Origin: Trichoplax adhaerens
Taxonomy: Eukaryota; Placozoa; Uniplacotomia; Trichoplacea; Trichoplacidae
Assembly: GCF_000150275.1 (NCBI RefSeq)
Contig: NW_002060959.1
Coordinates: 316,172 to 380,171 of the forward strand
Direction of reading: 5' to 3'
Length of the DNA stretch: 64,000 nt
In this document: positions 46,840 to 60,263 of the stretch, piece after piece
How positions within the stretch are numbered: the first letter of the stretch is position 1
Layout: each line of letters starts with the position of its first letter
Notes under the pieces: model-generated
Seen by the model: the letters and a program-made list of their open reading frames with translations, nothing else
What the model was told of the DNA's origin: nothing
Databases searched by the model: none
Program-made: the position numbers and the translations under genes

Positions 46840-49800
46840 CTACTGAGAAGGAGAACGAGCTTTTCGATGCCTTTCCAATGACTTCACTCTGTTCCATAGC
46901 TCAGGAGTTAATAAGGTTTGCCCAAAACTCAGGGTAAGTAGCCTATAACAGGTACACATAAGAACGTAAGTCAAGGTAAGGTTTATGATGAATGCATTGC
47001 CTACTGAAGTAATAACCTGGCCATGGTTAACATTAAGTGAAAGTCATCAGCTGTCATAGCTTTATCGTCCAGCTTCCTCGAATTCACAAAGTCTTCCTGA
47101 AGTGCCTGTAAAACATTCCTCATACAAGATTACAATCATTGTCTAAACATAGCATATAAGTAGCTGCCATTACCTGCTGCATTTCATTCGTTACTGTGTA
47201 ATTTAGAGATCGAGTGACAGCAAGATAGGTTCGAAAATCTTGAAGAAACGAAAATGGAATCTCACGAATTGGATTGCTTTCGGCTTTTGTGACAGAATTA
47301 CGTTGTCGTATCGGGATTACGATATCACACTACATACAAGATAGTAATAGTTTTATATTATGAATGACATTGGTTAATTACTAAATAGCAGATCCATTTC
47401 AACGAACATAGAGTTCCTTACCGGTAAAATCGATTTTCCCTCCGATAGAACCAAGACCGTCTTTAGCAACGAAAACGAGTACATTATATATAAACCAGGA
47501 CAAAACATACACATGCATGCGCTTATAATATTCAATCACTATCAAACAATCAAATAGCTCACCAAATCACAAAGAAATTCAGTTTGATGATAGCTGAAAT
47601 CATAATCAACTTTTTGCCACCGGACGACATTACTTAGAGCTGTTAGGTTCTTTACTCCTAATGTTATTATACGAAAATTAGAGAAATTTGTAACTAAAAA
47701 CTACGACAAGAATTTATATCTTACAGTAACCTACCATTGGGATCTAATTGTCCTGGCTCTAACACAGTTTCATCCAATATTAAATGGGTTCCTTTAATAT
47801 TTGCAAAGTTAATTAATATCAATTATTATAATTGCTACATAGGTACACAAACTTTAACGATGTTTTGCTGTTTTATGTTACCAGCGGTTAACTGTAAGAT
47901 GCCAGATTGTAATCGATTAGCATTGTAATCCTTTTTAGGGGAGAGTAGCAGTGAATTCATACCGGAAAGGGTCATTGATAAAAAGTAGCTCTAGAAAAAT
48001 AATTGGTAACAAACAGTAAGTTGTAACCCTTATACAGCAACGGCTGGCATAGCAACATTATCTCTTATTAGCAAATGTACGCACAGTACCAACCTTAGGC
48101 ACTAATGCCTCAATAGATTCATATAATTGATGTGTAATAGTCCCTCCAACAGGACAACCAGCCAAATTAACGGAAAACTTGCCAACAGGAACAACATCGT
48201 GCCTGTAGTTACTAACAACAGATTTATGAATCAAATATTGAGTCAAGACACATACGAATTTAGTTAGACATCATTAAATTTCAAAGGATATAGTGACTCC
48301 GATATACTTACACTTTCGATAGTAGGTTTAGTAGCGTATATTCAGCTGCTAGTGCATCTCCACCAATACAATCCGTAAGTGTTGATATCAACTGAGATCG
48401 AATTAATTCTGGTTTTTCTAAAGTATTGTTGATACCTATAAGAAGAATGAAATTTTCGCATCAGCGCCTTTCGGTGAACGCGTACAAAAATAACTAAATT
48501 AGATCGAGATTGTGTATTACTTATTTCTGATGGACTATCGAATGGCAATATTGGATTTGAATGCGGTAAATGTCTGGCAATAATACAATGCAGACGAGGG
48601 ACTAATGATGGAGCTGGACAGTGTGCTGCAGTTTCCTCAGCACAATCCATATCGATTTCAGGATCGTAAATACCCGAGTCTCTATAATATTAATAGTTAT
48701 GGCAATAGCTAGTTATTAACACTTGAAAATAATTTAGTTACAAACAAGTATTTCCTTAAAATTATTGGGGATAACTTAATAGCAAATGGACTATAAAGAA
48801 ACCTTGTTAACCTAGTATTGGATGGTGCTTTCAATGCCGGGTCTACGGATAATATTCCAAAAAACTCAATCATATCATTCACTTTGATATTATCCGTATC
48901 TTCATAAATCTGTAACACCGTAAGATAAAAGTTGTACCTTACTAATATACTTTCGAAAGGATCCAATATAAACATTTACCTTGACTATACATGCAGGTCC
49001 ATTTTCGTTTGGCAGAGGAAAATTTAAATTAGGGAGTATATTATTGGAACTGTTGTCTAATTTATAAAAGAACAAGAAAATTATTTTTAATTTACTATAG
49101 TTTTATGTCATTGTGTCTTAGCCAACCTTGCTGGGTATTTACAGGCCGTTGCTTTTTCATGCCTAGAAGTCAATGTTATTAATTAATACATAGCTTTATA
49201 ACTTATAAATAAATTATCCACAATAGTACCCGCCATATCGGAAGATTCGTCGTCATCACTTTCATCGAACCTTCTTTTGTTAGAAGTAAATGATGGTTCA
49301 GGTACATAGCGAGCATTTGGGCTTGGCACGGACGTAGTCATTCCAGCAAAGATTTGGTCTTGGTTAAGAAATTTGCAGAGATTCGATAATTTCATGGTTA
49401 TCGAGGTAAACTATATTCGCATGCATCATGTACATGAATAACATAGAAAACAGGAAACACGAAAAGTTACATTATTGATATACAAAATAGGATATATCTT
49501 TTGCCCATTGATTTTCTCCAGGAATTGGAACGCAGTATAACACTTGTCGATCCAGCGTTACGCTACGATCAGATTGTAAATTTATTGAAGAATTTTTCTA
49601 AAATTCAAGATGTAAGAATCATTCGATGTTGAGCTATTATATTGTGATGTAAAATTATATCAATAAAAGAAAATTATATATACCGGACAGCGAGCAACAT
49701 CGTAGTATTTTCCACATTTAAGAACCTATAATTGATTAAGTGAAGCAAATGATAAAATAAATAAAAATGCAATAACTATGCTACTAGAAATCATAATAAG

Positions 49801-51243
49801 AGAATTACGTGTATAAGATTTTAAAACTATATAAAAAATTATTTCTATAAGAGATATACGGCATTATCATTTGAAAGTTATTAACGGGTTCAATAACATT
49901 GGTACGAGAAAACCCTACATAGCTGCGGATTCTTAAAATTATGAATAATGAAATATTGACCTTTGTATTAACTTCTTCGTTATGAACTTCGTAAACACCT
50001 AGGTAGAATTCTCGGTCAAACATATCTTGTACCATACATCTGTATTTTACTAATGAATTGGAAGGCAATCGATGAATAGGAGTATCATTGAGTGATGGAA
50101 CCTGAAAGAAGAAATATACAAACGTTCCATTAGCAAGTCTGCACAAAAACAGGCTCAAATACGCTAGTACTGTATCAAGGCCATAAACTACGCAATGCAA
50201 TACGTGGATTTTAAGCTGAACGTTCATAATCTAGCAAGAGTACCGTAATAAAATAAATCTAAGCCATCATTTTTAATTTCGAACTGTACTGCAAGCGTAT
50301 CCACTTTATAGCAAGACCTACTTAGTCATAGCTATCCATTACTGGTAAATTACTATAATATATTACAAAATCATTTAATGTTAATGGCTATTCACCCTAC
50401 AGTAAATCACGTTTAAAGGTCATGTCAATCATTACAGAAATCGAGTACAAAATAAAGTATATACCCATTTGACAGCTTCTGGACTACAGAGTAGGTTACC
50501 AAAATGATCGATAATCTTAGATTGGCCATAATCAGTAGATCCATCGGTCAGACTTTTTTCTAGAATCAGAAGAGCAAGACATTGCTGTTACTTGTCAGCG
50601 GTGATGATCTATTCATCGATGGTACAAACATTGAGAATATGACCAGTCACGATCACTTTCAATAGCGAGTAGAATCAGTTAACATAAATGGTAAGCTAAC
50701 GAATGAATACATAGATAGATAAAAATACAGAGTATGCGTCCATAAAAAGCAATGCAAAGATTGAATCAATTCTAATTATATAATTATTGCATTCAACGAA
50801 ATTGTACGATAAATTTTATACAGTTTTATCTAAAGGAAAATTACTACCGCGCAGATTCTAATCATTGGCTAACTTTAACCGCATTGAAGTTACAGTTACA
50901 AGAACAGCTTTGTTGTATTTTAAGAGGCTTCATTATAGAAATCAAATATCGAATTTAAGCCACAGCATACGCTAATTAGAGTATTATCAGTTAGTCGCAT
51001 TGGTTCAACCATTTCAACTTCTCTATGTAACCCATTATCGACTTTAATTTAGTTTGAACAAAATAGATTCAATCGTTGTACAGTATGAGGATATCAATTA
51101 GTGTCATTTGTACTAGCTGCATTGTAGAGCATTATTTCGGTCTTGCATCAATCAGGATGTCAAAAGTAACACTTACCAAAAATGGATTCGATGATGGAAA
51201 ATGGTTGTTTGACCCAATCAGCAGATTCACCAAAAACAGGCAT
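46840..51243 (-). CDS. MCMBP: MCM complex-binding protein (MCMBP)
   Basis: Nineteen exons in transcript order: 51177-51243, 50465-50559, 49961-50101, 49684-49725, 49484-49597, 49230-49410, 49127-49162, 48980-49056, 48812-48909, 48521-48681, 48312-48435, 48094-48211, 47882-47990, 47735-47791, 47563-47657, 47422-47460, 47174-47329, 47017-47105, 46840-46942 (1902 nt, 633 aa; the human protein is about 640). Signature segments: [10 protein letters not shown] start, [34 protein letters not shown] (acidic, likely nuclear), [78 protein letters not shown], and an Arg-rich C-terminus. MCMBP binds MCM2-7 and governs MCM loading, unloading and assembly. All junctions keep phase. The border between exons 5 and 6 is the least conserved and least certain. 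Confidence 0.94.
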
Positions 51244-53212
51244 GTTGAAATTTTCGATTGAATATATATATATTGACGTTGTAGTCAGGCAAGGCGAGAG
51301 TAATTTCTTGATAATAGTATTTACAGTTGACTAAGGATATATTGATTTGAATGAAGAATCGTGAGAGGAATAATTATTAATGGCAATATGATGATAAGAT
51401 TTAGAACAGTTTAGCGAGATCAAATACTAGATAAAACCTTGATAAAAGTAATGTAATCATCAAACGATCAACTAATGACTATTGTATGGTATCATTTTTG
51501 CCTATCCATGCTAGAACGGCCAATAACGATGCAACATGCAAACCGACAACATCTAGACTAATCCATTCTCCTACATCGTCATCGATTCATCACTCTACTA
51601 TAGCAATCTTATCCAGACTGTAGCAGTTGACATACCCTAGCAGATCTCTATCACAACAGTTGGCTTGAAGGCTAACGTGGCGACTTGGATCAATTGCCAA
51701 TTGGTAGTGGTCTTGCAGAATGGGATCAGTAGCTCCAAATTGGTTACCATAGAGCACACAAGTCAAGGGATAGCCAACTAATCGTGATGGAGTAGAAAGT
51801 ACTGCCTGATGGCTGGCTAGCGTTCTAAATGATGCGGTCAAGTTTGGCGGGAAATGGAGAGTAACAATGGCCATTCAAATCACGTGATCGATTCTTCCAC
51901 TTGTGTGTGGCTAGGATTTGCTTCGGTCGAGCGCAGACAAAGACTTTTGGCGCGAGGCATTGGACAGAGTGATGGAAAGCCCTACCAATGAAAGCATGGT
52001 TGATCTATAGCTAAAATTAGTATATCTAGAGCGACTATAAATGCTATCATCAATTTCTGCTATTGACTGTCTGCTAAATCAACAACCACCATTTCCTCTT
52101 CGAATTTAATGAAGAAGGAAATTAAAATTTATGAATCGTTTCTTGTATACAGTAGTACTGTAGTAGAGTAGCTATTGCAGTACCTTAGACTATAGTTACT
52201 ATAGAGATGTTCGAGGCAACTTTCATGGCGATACGTACATGCCGTACAGACAGACAATATCGCATTCCACTTTCTCATCTGCAGTCCTGCCGTCTGGTCA
52301 ACCACTGCATGGCCGCCAGCATTTGCTGATTTCATTTTGAGGGAAATTATTATTACTGCGACTTAAGTACTTATTCTATTTATTTGCATCTCTCTATCCA
52401 ATATAGAACTTCAAATGATATAGTTTTCATCTTTAGAATTTTGCAATTATGGGGATATAACTTGTTAAAAGTAACTAAATGGCAACAATATACAATAAAT
52501 AATAGAAATACTGTGATGTACAGTTGTACACTGTACAGTAGCTGCTATTATTAAAATAATTGCATGCAGTACTAGAGTGGCCTCAAGATGATCGAGAATA
52601 ATTCTGTTAGACTGACTAAATCAATCTCTTGCTGCATATATGTGAGCTTTTATGGACACGAAAAGAGTTGAAGCAAGTTATCCATAAAAAAAGAATAGCT
52701 TAATGGATGATTAGTTTCAGCCCTTTGAAGATGATATCATTCCTTCACTTACTAATGTCTACTTAATGTAATGGGGTGATATAGTATCGTCAATGCCTTA
52801 ATTTCAACGATGCTCATTCTTACTTCTAGAAAAACCCTATGGCCTATTGATTGAATTTACTCTTCTTTGCCCAATCTAATCAAATCGATTCAGAGAACGC
52901 AATAAGTCGATTTCATCTAGATTTACTTTCTCTTTGCCTAAATTGGAGAGTAGGGAAACTTCTTTACGGTATACGTACATGATTATATATGACTGCATAG
53001 TTCGTAGAATTACTTTAGCATCGCACTAAAGTAAATCAAGTGTTGCATAGCGAATGGGCGATAGATGTCGACATTTTTCATCTGCAATATCACAATGACA
53101 GTTTATTATCCACTCTGAATCAGAGAACATTAGTCATTGGTATATAACACAAATTTACACACCAATACCAATATCATCATGAACAATCCGAGATACTCAA
53201 TGATGTATATGT

Positions 53213-53286
53213 TACGGCCATTCCTAAGACTGACTTTGTCCTTAAGATTAATCTTTAGGATAAAATCAGTCTTAGAAATAGCCGTA
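53213..53286. repeat. 74-bp fold-back (37-bp inverted arms, no spacer)
   Basis: 53213-53249 and 53250-53286 are reverse complements at 32 of 37 positions. The outer end pairs tacggc with gccgta and the inner end pairs aagatt with aatctt. Four of the five mismatches are transitions, so G-T wobble would keep the stem in one RNA orientation or the other. It could be a tiny MITE-like element, a hairpin RNA source or a binding-site palindrome. Confidence 0.85.
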
Positions 53287-53753
53287 GCATACTGTATATA
53301 GTGAAAAAAAAATAAGGATATGTTTCATCATTGAAGATAGACAGTATAGAAGTTTTTCTTGGTCGATAGTTTGATTTAATGGAGTGCAGCAGTAGATGAC
53401 CAACATCAAAATTATCGACAGCACTAATTCACACATAAAGTCAGTATAGTAAAAGTAGAAGCAATATTCTTATCAAGGTAGTACAAGGACAGTGTCCTAT
53501 TTATTCTTGGTGGATAGTTTAAATGAATGGAGTGTAATCGTCGACGAATAATCTCGAAATCTGCTCTGGAAGCAGAAGTAATATTGCGTATCAAGATAGA
53601 ACATGGATTAAGTGTAGTATTCCTTAATCAATAGTTGGAATAAATATGGCGTAGTCGGGTATGACTAACATGAAAAATCTATCATGGAATAGGAGTAGTA
53701 CCGATTGAAAGATTTATATTATGTCATATTGGTAGTCATGGATAGGTTTGCGC

Positions 53754-53801
53754 TTTCTCAAGTTGATGCAGATAATTTAGGATCTGTTTCAACTTGAGAA
53801 A
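53754..53801. repeat. 13-bp perfect inverted repeat, 22-bp loop
   Basis: tttctcaagttga at 53754-53766 and its exact reverse complement tcaacttgagaaa at 53789-53801. Confidence 0.8.
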
Positions 53802-54327
53802 ACTCGACCACTGTGAGGTCGCAAGCCTTCATTTTGATAGATATTTTCCTCTCATTAAATTACTGTAAACGTAAGATTGATTTGTACCAATGGAATGGGA
53901 AAAATGCTTTCGAAATGATTGTCATTGCATATATTAATGGTATACGTATATTTTACCCAAATTAGGCTTATGGATTCTTGATTGACCGTTATAGCATCTG
54001 TCGCAAGATTTCAAGCAAAGCAAATGAGCTTAATTAACTATCATCCATGCATTGCAGCGATGATATTTCTATTTTGCCATGCTAAATCACTGTTGTTTGC
54101 GTTTAGCCTGCTGTTATAACAGCAGTGAAGACATGGATAAATTTGTCTATCTTATCGTGATTGCCTTGGATATGACATATATAGTCGTTAATTGGATAAT
54201 CTGACGTTAGTACTGTATTGCTATCGAGATTGGCCAGTGACCGAGTAAATTATTCGGCCAAAAGTATTTATACGTCATCATTTCTCTCTATCCAATTCAT
54301 TTAGGGTCAAAGTTTACCTTATCCACC

Positions 54328-57300
54328 ATGGCTTTCAAGCGCATTTCTTGGTCAGTTGTCATCACCTTGATATTAGGAACTTGGTTAAAAATTGGTGCGG
54401 CAGAAACGGAACCCATTGATAGTAAATTCATTGATGGCATGATTGAAAGTTTGCAAGATGCTCTTGCTTACTATAAGCGAGATCTTCCTGATCTAATTGT
54501 CGATACTGCCTTTTGCCTATTTCATACCAAAGGTAATTGACAGTTTTACTTCACTAAAGTAGTCCAAGATGGATCAATTTAATGACATACCAACAACTGT
54601 AGTGAGAAAGAACATTTTTTTCAGCTGTCATTAATTCTTATGGTAGAAATATAATATTTTCCTTAGCTAATGACTTGATCCTTCAATCATATTTGTTGGT
54701 CATTTCGACTTTCTGTTCAGTTTATTTTGATCCCTTGATCCATGACTATCTCATATCTTATTTATTTATTTTTTCTCATTCCGTTGGAGATCAATTATAA
54801 TTATGAATCTCGATCGATAAATATATCTACTGCCTTTCTTATTACTTGAAATTGTTTTCTATTTTTTTGGACAATGAAACAGAAATATTAAATGAAAGGA
54901 TTGCCCATCAGCTATAGTGTATTTCATGGAAAAATTTAGAAATCCCCTTCATTAACTCATCATTGTTGCACTTTTCATAGCATATACTGTAAAATAACAT
55001 TCGTCTGCAAATGGTAATATTGATTTATATATTTTTTTGCAAACAGAGATATTACAGGCGACGTTGGATGAAAGTGCTGCTGGCGAAACTATTTTAAACG
55101 ACGATCAAGTAGAAAATATACGCGATGCCTTATTTGACACCGACGAAGTTTTACAAGTAACCATTCCCAACATGAACTATAGTACAGAAGATATAACTCA
55201 TTATGCTAAGTTATATTCGATGCCTATGGCAATACCACAAAATATCTACTACCTCAATGGCACTTCCAAAGCGTCATTGAATCATTCACATTCTACCGAT
55301 AATATATCCGATCAATGTGTATGGGAGCTAATAGGCAGTTGGCCTACGTTAGATTCCAATCCTTGCCAAATCTCAGGTAAAGTAAAATGGACTTGCAGAA
55401 ACGCTTCGCAATACAGACTAGATGTCTCCGCAGTTGGCATTACTATAATTTTAATTTCAAATACGGCTTTTACTCTAAAGTTAGTGTACCATTATCGTAT
55501 AGTATAGAAGATATATAAAAGAGAACGTTATTCTATTCGAATATTTAACCTGTACATTAAAATATTAGGGAGACCGACAGCGACGCAGTGGGATTATACG
55601 CTAGAATAATTTAATTTGAAAAAATGTTGATAATATCACACAGCAAGCAGTACGTATTAATCCTGTTGTGCACCGCCGGGTTATGACCATATTAAGTCGA
55701 AATTTCTTATCAAAGCTAGAAAAACACTTCTAGGAGATTAACATACCGTAAATACAGTTATTTGCTAACAGTGGAGAGTCTTTGTAATAAAATTGAGAAA
55801 TAGTATAGTCATTGACCGAAGAAATAACCGCCATATAATAGGTTTTACGCTATTTTCTAGTCTTGAACCATTAGGAAAGGTATCGGAGTAAATATTCATA
55901 ATGGTATTCGAAGTAATTTATTATTATTTAAAGTCAGTCTCCTGGGAAATAATATTGTCGTTAGTGAGTTTAATTTGCAATGGAAAAATTATTATGAAAG
56001 AAATGCTTTTTCGATATTCATTCATGATTATTTCCATCTCGTTATATCACAATATTTGGCTGATAGATAATTGTTGGCGATTTGTAACCCACTTAAGCGG
56101 CAAGCCATTTTTGATCAATCATCAACTCTTAGCACTTGCAGTAGCTCGCCAGTTTAATTGTCAATCATCATTACAGAAGAAATTTGTTCAATTTGGTGGT
56201 CTACGAGGTTTACAAAATATGTTGTGTAGTCATGTGCATCGTACAATGCTTCAAATCTTGAAATCGGGTTTCAATCATCATGTGGAGAAAGATTTATTCT
56301 TAGAACAAATTTATGTATGTGGAACACTACATGGTTTCGTTGAATTTTTCCGATTGGAATATATCAAGACCATTATGAGCTGGCAGTTGGAAAGTGGTTG
56401 CTTTACATCTAATCATAGTGACAAAGATGTAACAGATCTCAGGTATGAAGAGACTCATCTACCGTTGTAGTCCTACGCTACCAACTTCATGTTGCCATAG
56501 GCAATATACTCAATCGAGCATCGTGTACGATGCACAGTCATTCTATGCGATACCCAATTTGCTATGCAAACTATCGAATCGTGAATATTTTGGCATCGTA
56601 TACGCTGTGCTGTTAAAATACTTATGAACTATTGCAATTAAAGATACTAACCTATTCGATACGTACATAATTCAAAAGTAACATAAATAGACGCAGTTAT
56701 TGGATATCTACACCTATATATATGTGTTTTTGCGTCATAATTTATATTTCTACATACATGATATATGTTATATGCATCTTTACATGGCTCAATGAAGTCA
56801 TTCCAATACTTTATATCTTATAATATATCTGGAAGATCAATATAATGTTCTACCAATGATTTGGGTGAAAATTGAAATAGCTTTGTGATTCTCAAATTGT
56901 TTACCAGTAGAGATCAAAATAGTACTGCTATGATAATAATGCTTATTTAAGTTGTAATAAGTACATGATGATAAAGCTTTAATTAGCTCGTTGTATATCA
57001 CTTTGATACGAATTTTTAATTATTCTCGGTAGCTCGATAAGTGAATTTATCGTATTTACAAGATTAATTTAGTTTCTACATAATTTTTTTATTTACAGCA
57101 ATTCACAGACAGAAGTGAGCATTCTATTGGAAAATCGTCCAGAAACAAAGTTACCGGGTGAATTGAGCAACAGTACTTTGGTTAACACATAATCGATTAG
57201 AAAGTTAATTAGGACTGGCATATGCTGTGCATTTACAATTCTTATGATTGCCTTACTGTGAATTTGCTGCTTTTATATTCGATTTTAACCATATCTAAGA

Positions 57301-57621
57301 TTTTTTGTTTTATACTACTAATATTTAAATTTTAATATTATTCTAGATGGTTGTTACCAACATATGTCTGCTTTAGCGACAAGCAATATTGCGGCCTACA
57401 TTAGATGGTCATCGTCGAAATCTCGTCGCGAAGTAAAAACTACACCTACTCCTCACCCTGAATCTAAGTCTTTACCTTTTAGTGTAATGATCGCAATCAT
57501 TAGCGTTGGAGCAGTTATAGCTTGTATCTTAGTAATTGGAATCGGCTACTATGCATATCTAAAGAGTCCAGGGCGAAGTGGTTACTTAAGGATAAAATTA
57601 GAAGATGATAAAATGAAATAA
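54328..57621 (+). CDS. C16orf89/UPF0764 homologue with C-terminal membrane anchor
   Basis: Five exons: 54328-54532, 55047-55376, 56067-56442, 57099-57157, 57347-57621 (1245 nt, 414 aa). The start is in a 'ccaccATGG' context. Residues 1-25 are a signal peptide (ISWSVVITLILGTWL core). The body matches the C16orf89 family: CVWELIGSWP with a following NPCQIS, DNCWRFVTHLSGKPFLINHQLL, YVCGTLHGFVEFFRLEYIKTIMSWQLESGCF, and DGCYQHMSALATS. Conserved Cys residues suggest disulfides. Several NxS/T sites lie at about 130-165. Residues about 370-394 are a strong membrane helix followed by a short basic tail, so this is a type I membrane protein. As I recall, the vertebrate protein is secreted and thyroid-enriched, with no known activity. 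The 189-codon frame from 55901 includes intron sequence; only its part from 56067 is exon. Confidence 0.9.
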
Positions 57622-60263
57622 ATGCATATTAGAATAAAAATTATTTTCAATCTGATATACTAAATTTACACGCGTATAGCTAACACTGTGTTGTATTTTA
57701 AGGTTTAAAATGATCTAAAGTTGATATGTTGATATTTTTTTAATACAGAATTTCGTTGCATAAAACCAATAAACGAAGTCTGTATTAAGAATGTCAAGAA
57801 AATGTTACATTTAATATTTAAACCCACGTTTGCTAACTGTAAATAGTTTTAATGCGAGTAGGTATTTAGGTTCATCGCTTCCTGAATTAGTGATCAACTT
57901 ACCTACTAATACTTAATTTGAAAGCATTTTCTAAGTCTTTTAATTGTTATCTTAACATGTAAAAGTACTCATTTAGCCATTTATTACAAGATTAATTAGC
58001 CTGGGTCCTTTTATCCCCAGGTATTTAGTAATTAAGTAATTCTTTATAGTCAGAAGACGTGACATATGAATCTTCATCACCATTCTTCTCCTATAGCCCA
58101 TGACCTTTGCCACGTCGATATCGTAGTACAATTGCTTCAAATCGACTAGTATTCCAAGTGTACAGAGGATCATATAAGAGTACTTTCAAACATCTTCAAC
58201 TGCAGTTACTATTTCATATTGTTAATTTCATGCCACTGATAATAACAGAAATTTCTTCAATTATCGGTTTAGGAAGCGTTTCAGTTAATTAATAAAGGAG
58301 TAAAACTATTATGATCAGGTGCCGAATTTTAGTCATTGCATAGATTATAATTAGTAATATGAGCTAATTTTCTGAAACATGAATCTATTAACTTGCGAAT
58401 TTTATATGCTCATTGGGTGAAGTTAGCGAAAGCTCCTATTTTCTTAAGTGTGTTACAGTTCACCTCTCATTATTTGATTTAATTAAAATCGGCGTATCGA
58501 AATGTTTTACGTTGATATTATGGACAGCATTTATACCTCAGAATTGATTACCATTAAAAAATCAGCATGATCAAGCCGAAACTTTTTAGCTGCTTTACTC
58601 CATGATTGGACATATGAAATAATACTGTATATACGTATCACGTACGGTGTAATAAATTTGTGCTCGATAGCAAACATCAAAAGCACAAACAAGAGAGCTT
58701 TTTCGATTAAAAAAAATTTAATATTTTTTATTCTACAACTTTAGGAGAATTAGAAATAGGAATTCATGTTCACTTACATTGTTATTCACTAGTGAATATC
58801 ATAAATTTCATACAATAAGATAAGCTGAATGTAACTATTTTAGCTGAAAAAAAATGGAATTTAATCTTTATGATACTTGCTAGGATGAAATTATTAGACT
58901 AATGTTCATGGAAAAAATTCTACGCCTGGTCAAGATATATATCTTATATCAGAATAACGTAAAATTTTATTAATGCGTACATGACACATCATAGACCACT
59001 ACGTATTTTTGAGTAGCCCATGATTACATTTATTTTCCAGTAATTATATTTTAATTGTAAAATTATTCGATTACAGCTTTTTTTTCCGGTAAAACATACG
59101 TGTCCTCGAGCTCAAACATTTGTAAGAGAAATGCATTTTAAAATTTCAGGTGTATATCAGAACTAAAAGTATTAGCTTAGAGTGAAAAACTCCGACATAA
59201 TCGATATGTTGTTGTGAAGTAAATAGATTTCTATAAATTATATGATGAGTCAATCTTACAATTCAATTGTGAGTAAATGATAAAGCATAAAGTAAAATAA
59301 ATGATACAAGTATAGTATAGTGTACGAAGTATAGCGAACAAGGTATCTACCTCTTATATGAATAAAAGAGGTACGGTAACTAATACACAAATCAATTGGA
59401 AAGAAAATAGTTGCAAGAATAACGATAGCAATCTTGCAATAGATCAGGCAATTTACTAGAAACACTTTGACCCTTTAATAAGGGCTTTATTTAAAGTTAA
59501 GAAATTGTTTCAGAACCACTCTAAACTTAAGAGTGGGCAAGAAAAGAGTAATTAAAGACTGAAATTCATCTTCGATACTTATGGACTTTCTAAGATATAT
59601 AGCTAATCTTATTCAATTTTTAAGTTATATTTATTCAAGTTCTAATCGTATTTTAGCCCTGCCAATCTGGATATTTATCAAAAGACTGCGATAAATATCC
59701 AGGAATTGGATAACTTTACAACATCTCCTTAAATAATGAGAATTTATAACGTGATCGACTTAAATTATTAGCTTACGAAAGAATATGAACTATCAATCAC
59801 TAGTTATTACCGGAAGTGATCCTAATGAGAAACAAAATTTAATGACGAATTATGCGTTATCTAGCAGTTTTACTTAGTTTCTGGATTAAGTAGCAGTAAT
59901 ATTAGTCTGCATGTTATTCAGGAAAATATAGTAATGACCCTGTATGAGGATTCCACAATCAAGCTGTAATTGGCATTGCTAAACTAAAAGTAAAAATTAT
60001 CAAATAAAGAAACAAGGAAGCTAGGATCTTGCTTTCTTTGACTAGTCAATATTTAAAAGCTGTTGTTAGAGAGCGCTTTAAATTGTAGCCTATAAGTGCA
60101 CTACGAAGTCGGGTGGTTGCTTATTTACAAGAGCCGGCAGTTATAGATAAATTTCGAAATTTTTTTTCTAATTTCATCTCAGTTTTTAGAGCAATACAAA
60201 AAGTATCTTAACACTAATAGAAAATTTTTTGACGCATTTTCCGAGTATCAATTTAGCAGCAAA
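57622..60263. other. Intergenic region upstream of the TPR gene
   Basis: About 2.6 kb. AATAAA words at 57633 and 57768 follow the C16orf89 stop and could serve as polyadenylation signals. Very AT-rich. The short frames (57973-58173, 58107-58292, 59256-59465) have no domain. No RNA gene or clear repeat seen. Confidence 0.5.

Larger units (their letters stand above)
51244..54327. other. Gene-poor region between MCMBP and the C16orf89 homologue
   Basis: Divergent region holding both promoters. A 94-codon minus-strand frame at 51590-51874 and a 68-codon one at 52129-52335 lie in a less AT-rich patch but show no domain, signal peptide or splice support. A TGTACAG cluster is at 52519-52541. 53338-53700 contains three diverged blocks of about 130-150 bp ('tattcttggtggatagttt', 'gaatggagtg'). 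Two fold-backs are listed separately. Confidence 0.5.

Noticed and set aside
47461-47520. Apparent missing splice acceptor before the MCMBP segment VLVFVAKDG
   Set aside because: Reading the other frame gives [12 protein letters not shown], the true family motif, with a normal acceptor at 47461-47462.
51590-51874. 94-codon minus-strand frame near the MCMBP start
   Set aside because: No recognised domain, signal peptide or splice support; kept only as a note in the intergenic entry.
55901-56066. N-terminal part of a 189-codon frame as a separate gene
   Set aside because: It is the intron upstream of exon 3 of the C16orf89 homologue; the acceptor at 56065-56066 joins in phase and restores DNCWRFVTH.
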